Origin: Pseudomonas sp. BBP2017
GTDB taxonomy: Bacteria > Pseudomonadota > Gammaproteobacteria > Pseudomonadales > Pseudomonadaceae
Assembly: GCF_003024385.1 (NCBI RefSeq)
Contig: NZ_PVZN01000028.1
Span: 1 to 36,420, forward strand
Reading direction: 5' to 3'
Length of the DNA: 36,420 bases
A program made the translations under genes and the position numbers. The notes under the pieces are model-generated. The model saw nothing but the letters and a program-made list of their open reading frames with translations, searched no databases and was not told where the DNA came from. Numbering within the stretch: position 1 is the stretch's first letter; each line of letters opens with the position of its first letter. Shown here piece after piece: positions 1 to 8,255 of this stretch.

Positions 1-50
1 AGCCCAGCCCAGCCCCAAGGATCATAGTCCCCGGGACACCGTGAAGAACC
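1..50 (-). repeat. G-rich repeat element, left copy
   Basis: Read on the minus strand, this stretch starts GGTTCTTCACGG, contains CCCGGG and ACTATGATCCTTGGG, and ends in GGG runs separated by CT. The same arrangement occurs at 36160-36217 on the plus strand, so the two copies are inverted and face outwards. Three GGG runs are visible here and the element is cut by the window start. It lies next to the deaD terminator, outside any gene. Confidence 0.7.
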
Positions 51-60
51 CCAAAAAAAA

Positions 61-86
61 TCCCCGACTCAGTCGGGGATTTTTTT
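61..86 (-). terminator. Bidirectional rho-independent terminator after deaD
   Basis: An 8-bp stem (TCCCCGAC / GTCGGGGA, loop TCA) at 61-79 is flanked by an A-run at 53-60 and a T-run at 80-86. It can therefore end transcription in both directions. On the minus strand it lies 12 to 38 bases beyond the deaD stop codon. Confidence 0.85.
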
Positions 87-98
87 ATTGCTCGCGGA

Positions 99-1769
99 TC
101 AGTCTTCGCGGTAGCGGCGCAGCTTCAGCTGCTTACCGGCAACGCGGGTGTCCTTGAGCTTGGCCAGCAGACGTTCCAGGCCTTCTTCCGGCAGCTCGAC
201 CAGGCTGAAGCTGTCGCGCACCTGAATGCGACCGATTGCTTCGCGGGCCAGGCCGCCTTCATTAAGGATGGCGCCGAGCAGGTTCTTGGCAGCGATACCA
301 TCACGCGCACCCAGCGCGGTACGGCAGCGGGCACGACCTTCGCCCAGCGGCATTGGCGCACGACGCTCACGCTCGCCACGCTCACCACGCTCTGGACGCT
401 CGCCAGTGCGCTCACGCGGGGTGTAGGTCGGAACCAGCGGCTGCTCTTTCTCGACAGCTTCCAGAGTCAGGGCCTGAGCGTTGGTGGCCTTGCGCAGCAG
501 GGCTGCGGCCAGGGCACGCGGGCTGCAACCGATGTCGGCGGTCAGGCGGTCAAGCAGATCGCCATGGGTCGATTCAGCGTCAGCAACCAGCGGTGCCAGG
601 CTGTTGGTCAGCTTCTTGATGCGCGCATCGAGAACGGCCTGGGCGTTTGGCAGACGAACTTCGGCAACCTTCTGCCCGGTAACACGCTCGATCACCTGCA
701 GCATGCGACGCTCACGCGGGGTAACCAGCAGCAGCGCGCGACCTTCGCGACCGGCACGACCGGTACGGCCGATACGGTGAACGTAGGACTCCGGGTCGTA
801 CGGCATGTCAACGTTGAACACGTGAGTGATGCGCGGTACGTCCAGACCACGGGCAGCGACGTCGGTGGCGACGACGATGTCCAGACGGCCATCCTTGAGC
901 GAGTCGATGACGCGCTCACGCTGGTTCTGGGCAATGTCACCGTTCAGCGCAGCGGCTTTGTAGCCTTTGGCTTCCAGGGCGCTGGCCAGGTCCAGGGTAG
1001 CTTGCTTGGTACGCACGAAGGCGATCAGCGCGTCGAACTCTTCCACTTCCAGCAAACGCAGGACAGCAGAAACCTTCTGGTCGGCGTGGACCATCAGGTG
1101 GGCTTGTTCGATCGCGGTGACGGTCTGGGTCTTGCTCTGGATCTTGACGTGCTTCGGTTCACGCAGATGACGTTCGGCAATGGCGCGGATCGAAGCTGGC
1201 AGGGTGGCCGAGAACAGCACGGTCTGACGGCTTTCCGGCATGGCCTTGAAGATCACTTCGAGGTCGTCCATAAAGCCCAGCTTGAGCATTTCGTCGGCTT
1301 CGTCGAGCACCAGGTGGTTGACGGTAGCCAGGACCTTCTCGTCGCGACGCAGGTGGTCGCACAGACGGCCAGGGGTAGCGACGACAATTTGCGCGCCGTT
1401 GCGGATTGCTTTCAATTGTGGGCCCATTGGGGCACCACCATAAACGGCCACCACGGTAACGCCCGGCATCTGCTTGGCGTAGGTTTCAAAAGCGGTAGCT
1501 ACTTGCAGCGCCAACTCACGGGTTGGCGCCAGGATCAGGGCTTGCGGCTCGCGCTTGCTCGGGTCGATACGGCTCAGGATAGGCAGTGCGAAGGCAGCGG
1601 TTTTACCGGTACCTGTCTGCGCCTGACCGATCATGTCGTGACCGGCGAGAATAATCGGGATCGATTGCTGCTGAATGGCGGATGGCTCTTCGTAGCCGGT
1701 AGCCAATACTGCAGCAACAATGCTCGGATGAAGATCGAGAGCGGCGAAGCCGCCGGTTTCCTGGGTCAT
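99..1769 (-). CDS. deaD: DEAD-box ATP-dependent RNA helicase DeaD/CsdA
   Basis: This is a cytoplasmic RNA helicase of about 556 aa that unwinds structured RNA during ribosome assembly and cold adaptation. Visible motifs are the Q-motif region near residue 30, Walker A AQTGTGKT (50-57), PTREL (81-85), DEAD (155-158), SAT (186-188) and HRIGRTGR (330-337). After an Arg/Glu/Gly-rich linker (RGERGERERR) comes a C-terminal DbpA-type RNA-binding domain, as in CsdA/DeaD. I chose the ATG at 1769 because AGAGG lies about 7 bases upstream and the protein then begins just before the Q motif. The frame stays open further upstream to 1955, but that part is leader sequence. It is transcribed alone, with a terminator at 61-86. 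The long leader hints at cold-shock control (inference). Confidence 0.95.
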   Translation of the reverse strand: MTQETGGFAALDLHPSIVAAVLATGYEEPSAIQQQSIPIILAGHDMIGQAQTGTGKTAAFALPILSRIDPSKREPQALILAPTRELALQVATAFETYAKQMPGVTVVAVYGGAPMGPQLKAIRNGAQIVVATPGRLCDHLRRDEKVLATVNHLVLDEADEMLKLGFMDDLEVIFKAMPESRQTVLFSATLPASIRAIAERHLREPKHVKIQSKTQTVTAIEQAHLMVHADQKVSAVLRLLEVEEFDALIAFVRTKQATLDLASALEAKGYKAAALNGDIAQNQRERVIDSLKDGRLDIVVATDVAARGLDVPRITHVFNVDMPYDPESYVHRIGRTGRAGREGRALLLVTPRERRMLQVIERVTGQKVAEVRLPNAQAVLDARIKKLTNSLAPLVADAESTHGDLLDRLTADIGCSPRALAAALLRKATNAQALTLEAVEKEQPLVPTYTPRERTGERPERGERGERERRAPMPLGEGRARCRTALGARDGIAAKNLLGAILNEGGLAREAIGRIQVRDSFSLVELPEEGLERLLAKLKDTRVAGKQLKLRRYRED

Positions 1770-2125
1770 GGGTCTGCCTCTAAGTGCATCCGCAAAGACC
1801 CATGCTCCAAAGCTGCGCATGCCTTGTAAGACCCGAAGGTCACCCTGGCAGCTTTGTCGGCGGGGATTTGCGAAAACGATTGAAGAAAAAAAAGGAACGT
1901 CAAGGAGAGTCCGCGGGGCGGACGCGCAGCCGAAGCTGGCTTCGGGGAATTGCACTACCTAAACGAGGTCCGGTAAAAGACCGGCGCGTACTATACCTGA
2001 TTTCGCAAATCACGGGAGATTTTTTTATTCCAACACGCCTGCGCCAGGCCACGTGACAACGGGCCTGGGATGCGAGGGTTGCAGGCGGCTGAATCGATTT
2101 TTTTTCGCCTGCTCCAGCGCGCGAC
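1770..2125 (-). promoter_or_regulatory. deaD leader and promoter region (no gene)
   Basis: No gene is seen in this 356-base gap. On the minus strand a TATAGT -10-like hexamer lies at 1990-1995, with a poor -35. It would start transcription near 1983 and give a leader of about 210 nt. The first bases of that RNA would form a hairpin (1970-1984, CCGG / CCGG around TCTTTTA). A second hairpin lies at 1930-1945 (CCGAAG / CTTCGG). Long structured leaders are typical of cold-shock helicase genes; the promoter itself is a weak call. Confidence 0.4.
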
Positions 2126-2881
2126 TCAGGTGGCCGGGCGAATGGCGCCGATCAACGGCTGCAAAGAGTAACCCAGACGCGGCGCCAGCGCCTCTGCCCG
2201 GGCATTGAGGCCTTGCATGTCCAGTTCTTGGTCAAGGTCGGCCGGCACCATGATGATCACATTGCCCTCCTTGACTGGCAGCTCCCAGTAGTGGCGATGA
2301 TAGAGACCGCGCAACAAGGCCGCGCCCAACGGCTTGCCATCATCACCGGCCCACTGGTTGATCACCAGCCAGCCACCGGGGTTGAGGCGCTTCTGGCAGT
2401 CTTCGAGAAAACGCCAGGCCAAATGAGCGACACCCGGACCGTGATCGGTGTACAGGTCGACGAAGATCAGGTCGGCGGCTTCGGCGCTGTCGAGCAACTC
2501 CATCGCATCGCCGATACGGATATACAGACGCGGGTCGTCATCCAGCCCCAGGTACTCGATGGCCAGGCGTGGCACATCCGGGCGCAACTCGATGGCTTCG
2601 ACGTCTTCCAGCGGCAGGAACTTCAGACAGGCCTGGGTCAGGGTTCCTGCCCCCAGACCGAGGAACAAGGCACTCTCGGGCTCCGCATGGCACAGCGCCG
2701 CAACCAGCATGGCGCGGGTATAGTCATACTCCAGCCAGCTTGGATCGGCAGTGAACACGCAGCTCTGCTCAATTGCCTCGCCGAACTCGAGAAAGCGATA
2801 GTCATCGACTTCCAGCACGCTGATGGTGCCGTACTGATCCTGCACCTGGGCCAGCACCCGCTCTACCCGTTCCACTGTCAT
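2126..2881 (-). CDS. Spermidine-synthase-like class I methyltransferase-fold protein
   Basis: The 251-aa product has the Rossmann fold shared by spermidine synthases and SAM methyltransferases. Motif I is LFLGLGAGTLTQ, followed by an acidic strand end (AIELRPD) and the D-L-Y stretch in LIFVDLYTD, where aminopropyltransferases keep catalytic acids. It is shorter than a full spermidine synthase (about 280-310 aa) and has only a short N-terminal beta region, so true polyamine synthesis is uncertain. The ATG at 2881 follows GGGAGA at good spacing. The frame continues open upstream through the antisense strand of the DAHP synthase gene, but that part is not coding. It is divergent from the DAHP synthase gene; a hairpin (2921-2939, GCCATTG / CAATGGC) lies between them. 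Confidence 0.8.
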   Translation of the reverse strand: MTVERVERVLAQVQDQYGTISVLEVDDYRFLEFGEAIEQSCVFTADPSWLEYDYTRAMLVAALCHAEPESALFLGLGAGTLTQACLKFLPLEDVEAIELRPDVPRLAIEYLGLDDDPRLYIRIGDAMELLDSAEAADLIFVDLYTDHGPGVAHLAWRFLEDCQKRLNPGGWLVINQWAGDDGKPLGAALLRGLYHRHYWELPVKEGNVIIMVPADLDQELDMQGLNARAEALAPRLGYSLQPLIGAIRPAT

Positions 2882-3010
2882 GCTGTCTCCCGGCTTACGC
2901 CGCTGCCCCAGGCAAAAACCGCCATTGTCCGTCAATGGCGCCAGTGCAACAAGGCGTGCGGCAACTGTTAACATGGCAGACAGCCCATTTCCGACCTGAC
3001 CGAGCCCGTG

Positions 3011-4357
3011 ATGAACCAACCCTGGAGTCCTGACAGCTGGCGCGCCTTGCCGATCCAGCAACAACCGACCTACCCTGATGCGGCGCACTTGCTCAAGGTC
3101 GAACAGACCTTGGCCAGCTACCCGCCGCTGGTTTTTGCCGGCGAAGCCCGGGAGCTGCGCCGACAGTTCGCCGAAGTCACCCAGGGCCGGGCCTTTCTGC
3201 TGCAAGGCGGTGATTGCGCGGAAAGTTTCGCCGAGTTTTCCGCCGCAAAAATTCGCGACACCTTCAAGGTACTGCTGCAGATGGCAATCGTCATGACCTT
3301 TGCCGCCGGCTGTCCGGTGGTCAAGGTCGGGCGCATGGCCGGGCAGTTTGCCAAGCCGCGCTCGGCGGGTGATGAAACCATCGGCGGGGTTACCCTGCCG
3401 GCTTACCGTGGCGACATCGTCAATGGCATCGGCTTTGACGAAAAGAGCCGGGTTCCCGACCCCGAGCGCCTGCTCCAGGCCTATCACCAGTCCACTGCCA
3501 GCCTCAACCTGCTGCGCGCCTTTGCCCAGGGTGGTTTTGCCGACCTGCACCAGGTGCACAAATGGAACCTGGACTTCATCGCCAACTCGGCCCTGGCGGA
3601 AAAATACAGCCAACTGGCCGACCGCATCGACGAAACCCTGGCCTTCATGCGCGCCTGTGGCATGGACAGCTCGCCGCAACTGCGTGAAACCAGCTTCTTC
3701 ACCGCCCACGAAGCCTTGCTGCTGAACTATGAAGAAGCCTTCGTGCGCCGCGACAGCCTGACCAATGACTACTACGACTGTTCGGCACATATGCTCTGGA
3801 TCGGCGACCGCACCCGTCAGCTCGACGGCGCCCATGTAGAGTTCCTGCGCGGGGTGAACAACCCGATCGGGGTCAAGGTCGGCCCGAGCATGAACACCGA
3901 AGAACTGATCCGCCTGATCGATGTGCTCAACCCGGATAACGACCCCGGACGCCTCAACCTGATTGTACGCATGGGCGCCAACAAGGTCGGTGAGCACCTG
4001 CCTGCGCTGATCCGTAGCGTCGAACGCGAAGGCCGCAAGGTGCTGTGGAGCTCCGACCCGATGCACGGCAATACCATCAAAGCCAGCAGTGGCTACAAGA
4101 CCCGCGATTTCGCGCAGATCCTCAGTGAGGTCAAACAGTTCTTCCAGGTGCACCAGGCCGAAGGCAGCCATGCCGGTGGTATTCACATCGAAATGACCGG
4201 ACAGAATGTTACCGAATGCATCGGCGGCGCCCGGCCGATCACCGAAGATGCCCTGTCTGACCGCTACCACACGCACTGTGACCCGCGGATGAATGCCGAT
4301 CAGTCCCTGGAGCTGGCCTTCCTGATCGCCGAAACCCTCAAGCAAGTGCGCCGCTGA
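3011..4357 (+). CDS. Class II DAHP synthase (3-deoxy-7-phosphoheptulonate synthase)
   Basis: The enzyme condenses phosphoenolpyruvate and erythrose 4-phosphate, the first step of aromatic amino-acid synthesis (shikimate pathway). At 448 aa it has the class II (plant/Mycobacterium/PhzC) length. Signature parts are LLQGGDCAE with metal-binding Cys69, KVGRMAGQFAKPRS, SDPMHGNT, HAGGIHIEMTGQNVTEC and CDPRMN, which supply the Cys/His/Glu/Asp metal site. A GTG directly precedes the ATG at 3011; I prefer the ATG because the family usually begins with a short MxQPW segment. The Shine-Dalgarno is weak. No ACT-type regulatory domain is present. It is a lone gene, not in a phenazine cluster, so a housekeeping role fits. 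Confidence 0.93.
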   Translation: MNQPWSPDSWRALPIQQQPTYPDAAHLLKVEQTLASYPPLVFAGEARELRRQFAEVTQGRAFLLQGGDCAESFAEFSAAKIRDTFKVLLQMAIVMTFAAGCPVVKVGRMAGQFAKPRSAGDETIGGVTLPAYRGDIVNGIGFDEKSRVPDPERLLQAYHQSTASLNLLRAFAQGGFADLHQVHKWNLDFIANSALAEKYSQLADRIDETLAFMRACGMDSSPQLRETSFFTAHEALLLNYEEAFVRRDSLTNDYYDCSAHMLWIGDRTRQLDGAHVEFLRGVNNPIGVKVGPSMNTEELIRLIDVLNPDNDPGRLNLIVRMGANKVGEHLPALIRSVEREGRKVLWSSDPMHGNTIKASSGYKTRDFAQILSEVKQFFQVHQAEGSHAGGIHIEMTGQNVTECIGGARPITEDALSDRYHTHCDPRMNADQSLELAFLIAETLKQVRR

Positions 4358-4418
4358 CAGCACTGCGGGCCACCCCAAGGCAGAAGCGGCCTGTAACACA
4401 ACCCCGCACTGAGCCCGC

Positions 4419-4539
4419 AATGCTGTTCATTTAAGAGAAGCGGGACAAGCCCGGTGGGAGCGGGCTTGACCCGCGATTGCGTTTTGTCAGGCAAATCGTA
4501 TCGCGAGGCAAGCTCGCTCCCACCAAAGTGAACAGCATT
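4419..4539. repeat. Inverted REP pair (BIME) within an outer inverted repeat
   Basis: Two head-to-head REP units, GGTGGGAGCGGGCTTGACCC (from 4453) and its inverted partner ending GCTCGCTCCCACC (4524), match the common Pseudomonas REP consensus. An outer 11-bp inverted repeat, AATGCTGTTCA (4419-4429) and TGAACAGCATT (4529-4539), encloses them, and CTGAGCCCG occurs just outside on both sides. Confidence 0.8.
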
Positions 4540-4630
4540 ACGCGCTGAGCCCGGGCTTCGTCGAGCAACGGCCGTTGCAGATGGGCGGCATTCACTGGCG
4601 AGCGCGGCGCGTCTGCGACATGGAAAAGGA

Positions 4631-4675
4631 TTGAGTGGTGGGCATGCCCGGCGCCTGCAGAACAAGCCCACTCAA
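4631..4675 (-). terminator. Probable terminator of the DUF1127 gene
   Basis: TTGAGTGGTGGGC (4631-4643) pairs imperfectly with GCCCACTCAA (4666-4675). On the minus strand the stem is followed by a T-rich stretch, 29 bases past the DUF1127 stop. Confidence 0.45.
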
Positions 4676-4703
4676 CGTAGTAGAGACACCGTCATGGCGC
4701 GAC

Positions 4704-4934
4704 TCATTTTTTCAGCGGGTCATCCCAGAATGGCCGCTCCACCTCCTGCAGCACATCGACTCGACTCATGCCGATATCGTGCAGCGCCGCATCACTCAGG
4801 CGCGCCAGTTCCATGCGCTGATGATGCAGTTGCCACCAGCGCGCCAATTGCCCTATGGCGTTGTGAAGCAGATGGGAGAACCCGCCGTGGTGCGGCTGGG
4901 GATACATCAGGTCCAGCGATTTCTGACCTTTCAT
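4704..4934 (-). CDS. DUF1127 (YjiS-like) small protein
   Basis: The product is a 76-aa basic protein. Its C-terminal half is the DUF1127 motif: LARLSDAALHDIGMSRVDV (residues 43-61) and a closing RPFWDDPL. Members are small proteins of poorly known function, in some bacteria linked to RNA turnover or to phosphate and carbon metabolism. I chose the ATG at 4934 because GGAGGG precedes it by about 7 bases; upstream in-frame codons would overlap the promoter of the divergent LysR gene. The gene shares a 97-base intergenic region with that LysR gene, which suggests control by it (inference). Confidence 0.85.
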   Translation of the reverse strand: MKGQKSLDLMYPQPHHGGFSHLLHNAIGQLARWWQLHHQRMELARLSDAALHDIGMSRVDVLQEVERPFWDDPLKK

Positions 4935-5031
4935 CGTCTTGCCCTCCGTGTGGGATGACGACAGTGTCAGCGCAGGCCTAAGATCAATCCAACGAATGTT
5001 TCTTATGTCATACATCTAGGGGATTGATGCC

Positions 5032-5886
5032 ATGTCCCAGTATCAGAGTATCGACTCAGACGTCCTGCGCACCTTCGTCGCCATCGCCGAGTACGGTGGT
5101 TTCACCCGTGCCGGTGAAGTGGTTAACCGCACCCAGTCGGCGGTGAGCATGCAGATGAAACGCCTGGAAGAGGACATTATCCAGCGCCAGCTGTTCGAGC
5201 GTGACGGCCGCCAGGTACGCCTGACCGCGGAAGGCCAGGTGTTGCTCGGTTACGCCCGGCGCATTCTCAAATTGCATGGCGAGGTGTTCAACACCCTGCG
5301 CATGCCGCACATGGTCGGCATGGTGCGGATCGGCACTCCAGACGACTATGCCATGCGCTTTCTGCCCGGCATTCTTTCCAGTTTTGCCCAGGCCTACCCG
5401 TTGATCCAGGTCGAGGTGCATTGCGAAAGCTCGCGCCAGCTGATGCAACGCCAGGATCTGGACATGACCATCATCACCTGCGAGCCTGGCCATGAAGTCG
5501 GCCAGTTGCTGCGCCGTGAGCGCGCCGTATGGGTCCAGGCCCAGGGATTCTGCCCCCACGAACACAATCCATTGCCGCTGGCCGTGTTCAACACCGACTG
5601 CTGCTGCCGGACCTGGGCCTGCAATGCCCTGGATGCGATCGAAAAGGAATACCGGATCGCCTACACCAGTGCCAGTACCCCGGCGATCATGGCGGTGGTC
5701 AGTGCCGGCCTGGCGGTCACGGCCCAGTTGCAGAGCCTGATCACCAGCGACCTGCGGGTGATCGGCGCGGCCGAGGGCCTGCCCGAGTTGCCGACCGCCA
5801 GTATCATGTTGCTGCGTAATAACAACAGTCAGTCACAAATGACTGACTGCATGGCTGACTACATCAGCGAAGGCTTCAGATCTTGA
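5032..5886 (+). CDS. LysR-family transcriptional regulator
   Basis: The 284-aa protein has an N-terminal winged helix-turn-helix (residues 9-68; FVAIAEYGGFTRAGEVVNRT then QSAVSMQMKRLEE) and a C-terminal periplasmic-binding-like effector domain. AGGGG precedes the ATG at 5032. It is divergent from the DUF1127 gene. Its 3' end overlaps the 3' end of the tauE-like gene by 11 bases (5876-5886), a tail-to-tail overlap. The effector domain carries a Cys cluster (NTDCCCRTWAC, about residues 188-198). The effector is unknown. Confidence 0.9.
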   Translation: MSQYQSIDSDVLRTFVAIAEYGGFTRAGEVVNRTQSAVSMQMKRLEEDIIQRQLFERDGRQVRLTAEGQVLLGYARRILKLHGEVFNTLRMPHMVGMVRIGTPDDYAMRFLPGILSSFAQAYPLIQVEVHCESSRQLMQRQDLDMTIITCEPGHEVGQLLRRERAVWVQAQGFCPHEHNPLPLAVFNTDCCCRTWACNALDAIEKEYRIAYTSASTPAIMAVVSAGLAVTAQLQSLITSDLRVIGAAEGLPELPTASIMLLRNNNSQSQMTDCMADYISEGFRS

Positions 5887-6625
5887 ACGCCAGCATCAGC
5901 GCACAGAGTACGAGAAAGCCACAGAACAGCGAGCGCAGGAGTTTTTCCGACAAGGCGTGAGCCAGTTTCACGCCCCAACTTATGCTCAGCAGGCCACCCA
6001 CCGCCAGCGGGATACCCATGTTCCACTGCACATGCTGATGAATACCGTAGGTCAGCAACGTCACTGCGGTACTGGGTGCGGCCAGAGCCAGCGACAGCCC
6101 TTGGGCAACTACCTGGGTGGTGCCGAAGACGCTGGTCAGCACGGGCGTGGCCAGCACCGCGCCGCCAACCCCAAACAATCCACCAAGCACGCCAGCGCCG
6201 CCGCCCAGCACGCCGAGCCATGGCCAAGGATGACGCAGTTCACCGCTCGGCTCGGCCTTACGCATGAACATGCGCGCCAGGTTCCAGACCGCCAACGCCA
6301 CCAGAAACACGACAAACCCAAAACGCATGGACTGCGCATCGATACCCACGGCCCAGATCGAGCCAAGCCAGGCAAAGACAAAACTGGCGGCCGCCAGCGG
6401 CACAGCGTGCTGCAGCTCGATGCGGTTGCGTTGGTGATAGCGCCACAGCGCCAGCAATACGTTGGGTACCACCATCACCAGCGCTGTGCCCTGCGCCAGT
6501 TGCTGGTCGAGACCGAACAGCACGCCGAGCGCCGGAATCGCGATCAGTCCGCCGCCAATGCCGAACAGCCCGCCGACCGTCCCCAATGCAGCGCCCAGCG
6601 CTATGTACATTGCCCACTCGATCAT
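5876..6625 (-). CDS. TauE/SafE-family membrane permease
   Basis: This is a 249-aa integral inner-membrane protein with about eight hydrophobic segments. It shows the two glycine-rich repeats typical of TauE/SafE (DUF81): GTVGGLFGIGGGLIAIP near residues 15-31 and GVLGGLFGVGGAVLATP in the second half. Family members export sulfur-containing or organic anions such as sulfite or sulfoacetate. The ATG at 6625 has AGAGGCGG upstream; the frame extends to 6700 without a ribosome site. The divergent LysR gene (6737) is its likely regulator. Confidence 0.88.
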   Translation of the reverse strand: MIEWAMYIALGAALGTVGGLFGIGGGLIAIPALGVLFGLDQQLAQGTALVMVVPNVLLALWRYHQRNRIELQHAVPLAAASFVFAWLGSIWAVGIDAQSMRFGFVVFLVALAVWNLARMFMRKAEPSGELRHPWPWLGVLGGGAGVLGGLFGVGGAVLATPVLTSVFGTTQVVAQGLSLALAAPSTAVTLLTYGIHQHVQWNMGIPLAVGGLLSISWGVKLAHALSEKLLRSLFCGFLVLCALMLAFKI

Positions 6626-6704
6626 TGCCGCCTCTGAAAAATTCCGATCGCTGCATGCTACCGAGCCGATGCTAGCGGGGAAACGCACAGCAACGCACAA
6701 TGGC

Positions 6705-6721
6705 TTTGCCGATTACGCAAA
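6705..6721 (+). promoter_or_regulatory. LysR-type operator candidate between tauE-like gene and lysR
   Basis: TTTGC-N7-GCAAA is a T-N11-A type dyad, the usual LysR binding pattern. It lies 15 bases before the LysR start codon in the 111-base divergent region. Confidence 0.4.
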
Positions 6722-6736
6722 AGCAGACCCTGCCAA

Positions 6737-7690
6737 ATGAACCCGGATGCCCTCACCGAACAACTCAGTCTGTTTCTGGATGTACTGGAAACCGGTAGCT
6801 TTTCCGCCACCGCCCGCCGCCACCCGCTAACCCCTTCCGCCGTGGCACGCCGTATCGATGCCCTGGAAAGTGCTGTCGGCAGCCGTCTGTTCGTGCGCAG
6901 CACCCACGCCGTGCGTCCGACGCCGGCAGGCAACGCCTTTGCCGAACGGGCCCGGCGCATCGTCGAAGAACTGCGCCTGGCCCGTGCCGAGGCGGTGTCG
7001 TTGAGCAACGCCCCGGAGGGCCTGATCCGCATCGACGCACCGGCAGCGTTCGGTCGCCGCCATCTGGCCCCGGCCATCGCCGACTTTCTGGTGGCCTACC
7101 CCGGGCTCGATGTGCAACTGCGCCTGATCGACAGCTTCGTCGACCTGCACGGCTCGCACCTGGGCGAAGTCGATCTGGTGCTGCGCGCGGGCCCTTTGGC
7201 CGATACCCGCCTGGTGGCCACACCCTTGGCCTACATGGTGCGCATTGCCTGCGCCAGTCCTGCCTACCTGGCGGCCCGCGGGGTTCCCGCCAGCCCCGCC
7301 GAGCTGCCCGAGCATGACGGCCTGGACTGGGACGGCCTGGCCCCGCCGTTCGCCTGGCGTTTTGCCGTCGACGGTCAATTGCGCCTGTATCGTCCGACGC
7401 GCATGCGCATGAGCGCCAACAATGCCGAGACCCTGTTGTTCGGCGCCCTGGCCGGCCTGGGCATTGCCCACTTGCCGACCTGGCTGATCAGCGAATACCT
7501 GCTGCGCGGCGAACTGCTGCCGCTGTTCTGCGAAAACGGTCTGCCGGCAGCCGAATCCAGCGGCATTTATGCCTTGCGCCTGGAACATCAAACCAACTCT
7601 CGCAGCCGTTTGCTGCTCGAATTCCTCAAGAGCCGCTTCAGCCCCGTGCCGCCTTGGGACCTTGCCCTGCAAAGCGAGCTGCGCTGGTAA
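6737..7690 (+). CDS. LysR-family transcriptional regulator
   Basis: The product has 317 aa, with helix-turn-helix at residues 8-65 (FLDVLETGSFSATARR, then SAVARRIDALESAVGSRLF) and a substrate-binding domain with the typical VDLVLRAG strand. It is divergent from the TauE/SafE permease gene and probably controls it. A good Shine-Dalgarno is not seen before the ATG at 6737 (CCAA directly upstream), but no better in-frame start is available. The inducer is unknown. Confidence 0.88.
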   Translation: MNPDALTEQLSLFLDVLETGSFSATARRHPLTPSAVARRIDALESAVGSRLFVRSTHAVRPTPAGNAFAERARRIVEELRLARAEAVSLSNAPEGLIRIDAPAAFGRRHLAPAIADFLVAYPGLDVQLRLIDSFVDLHGSHLGEVDLVLRAGPLADTRLVATPLAYMVRIACASPAYLAARGVPASPAELPEHDGLDWDGLAPPFAWRFAVDGQLRLYRPTRMRMSANNAETLLFGALAGLGIAHLPTWLISEYLLRGELLPLFCENGLPAAESSGIYALRLEHQTNSRSRLLLEFLKSRFSPVPPWDLALQSELRW

Positions 7691-7693
7691 TCA

Positions 7694-7717
7694 GCGTGCT
7701 AATGAACCGCGTGCTAA
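7694..7717 (+). promoter_or_regulatory. Direct repeat upstream of ohrR
   Basis: GCGTGCTAA occurs at 7694-7702 and again at 7709-7717, a period of 15 bases, directly upstream of ohrR. The unit resembles GCGCGCTAAG in the ohr operator (8274-8283), so it may be an autoregulatory OhrR site. Confidence 0.35.
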
Positions 7718-7749
7718 ATTCAAAAGACTTAACGAACTAAAGGATGTAC

Positions 7750-8211
7750 ATGAACGCCGCCCCGAAAGCGCCTGCCCCCTGCGACGAACTGCGCCTGGAC
7801 AACCAGGTGTGCTTCGCCCTGTACTCGACATCGCTGCTGATGACCAAAGTCTACAAGCCGCTGCTGCACAAGCTCGGGCTGACGTATCCACAGTACCTGG
7901 CGATGTTGGTGCTGTGGGAACAGGATGGCCTGACCGTCGGTGAAATCAGTCAGCGCCTGCTGACCGATCCGGGCTCGCTCACCCCGCTGCTCAAGCGCCT
8001 GGAAGCGGAAGGCCTGCTCAAGCGCACCCGCAGCCGCGAAGACGAACGGGTGGTTCTGGTGCAACTGAGCGAACAGGGCCGTGCCCTGCAACTGCGGGCC
8101 AAAGATATCCCCCACTGCATCCTGGCCGCCAGCGGCGAAAACCTTGAGCGCCTGCAACAGCTGCAGGCCGACCTCCTGGAACTGCGTGCCAGCCTGCAAA
8201 AAAGCCTCTGA
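7750..8211 (+). CDS. ohrR: OhrR, MarR-family organic hydroperoxide sensor-repressor
   Basis: The 153-aa MarR-type winged-helix repressor senses organic peroxides by oxidation of an N-terminal cysteine. The reactive residue is Cys21 in LDNQVCFALYSTS, the conserved OhrR context; a second Cys lies at residue 11. The winged helix covers LTVGEISQRLLTDPGSLTPL and RTRSREDERVV. Two ATGs are close (7744 and 7750). I chose 7750 because AAAGG is then 6 bases upstream, whereas it would touch the 7744 start. It precedes ohr on the same strand, with the operator between them. Confidence 0.93.
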   Translation: MNAAPKAPAPCDELRLDNQVCFALYSTSLLMTKVYKPLLHKLGLTYPQYLAMLVLWEQDGLTVGEISQRLLTDPGSLTPLLKRLEAEGLLKRTRSREDERVVLVQLSEQGRALQLRAKDIPHCILAASGENLERLQQLQADLLELRASLQKSL

Positions 8212-8255
8212 CCGCTATGCTGTGATTGACCGCTAGTAAGCTGGTCGAAATTTAT

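Larger units (their letters stand above)
4358..4703. other. Intergenic region with REP pair and a DUF1127 terminator
   Basis: This 346-base gap between convergent genes has no coding sequence I can support. It holds an inverted REP pair (4419-4539) and an imperfect hairpin (4631-4675) that fits a terminator for the minus-strand DUF1127 gene. No clear terminator for the DAHP synthase gene is seen apart from the REP structure. Confidence 0.6.

Noticed and set aside
564..1829. 421-codon plus-strand frame over deaD
   Set aside because: Antisense of a well-supported helicase; composition is Gln/Gly-rich shadow sequence.
2882..4420. Long minus-strand open frame opposite the DAHP synthase gene (upstream part of a 764-codon frame)
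   Set aside because: It reads the antisense strand of a clear enzyme gene; GC-rich codon bias keeps it open, and no ribosome site or known domain occurs before the spermidine-synthase start at 2881.
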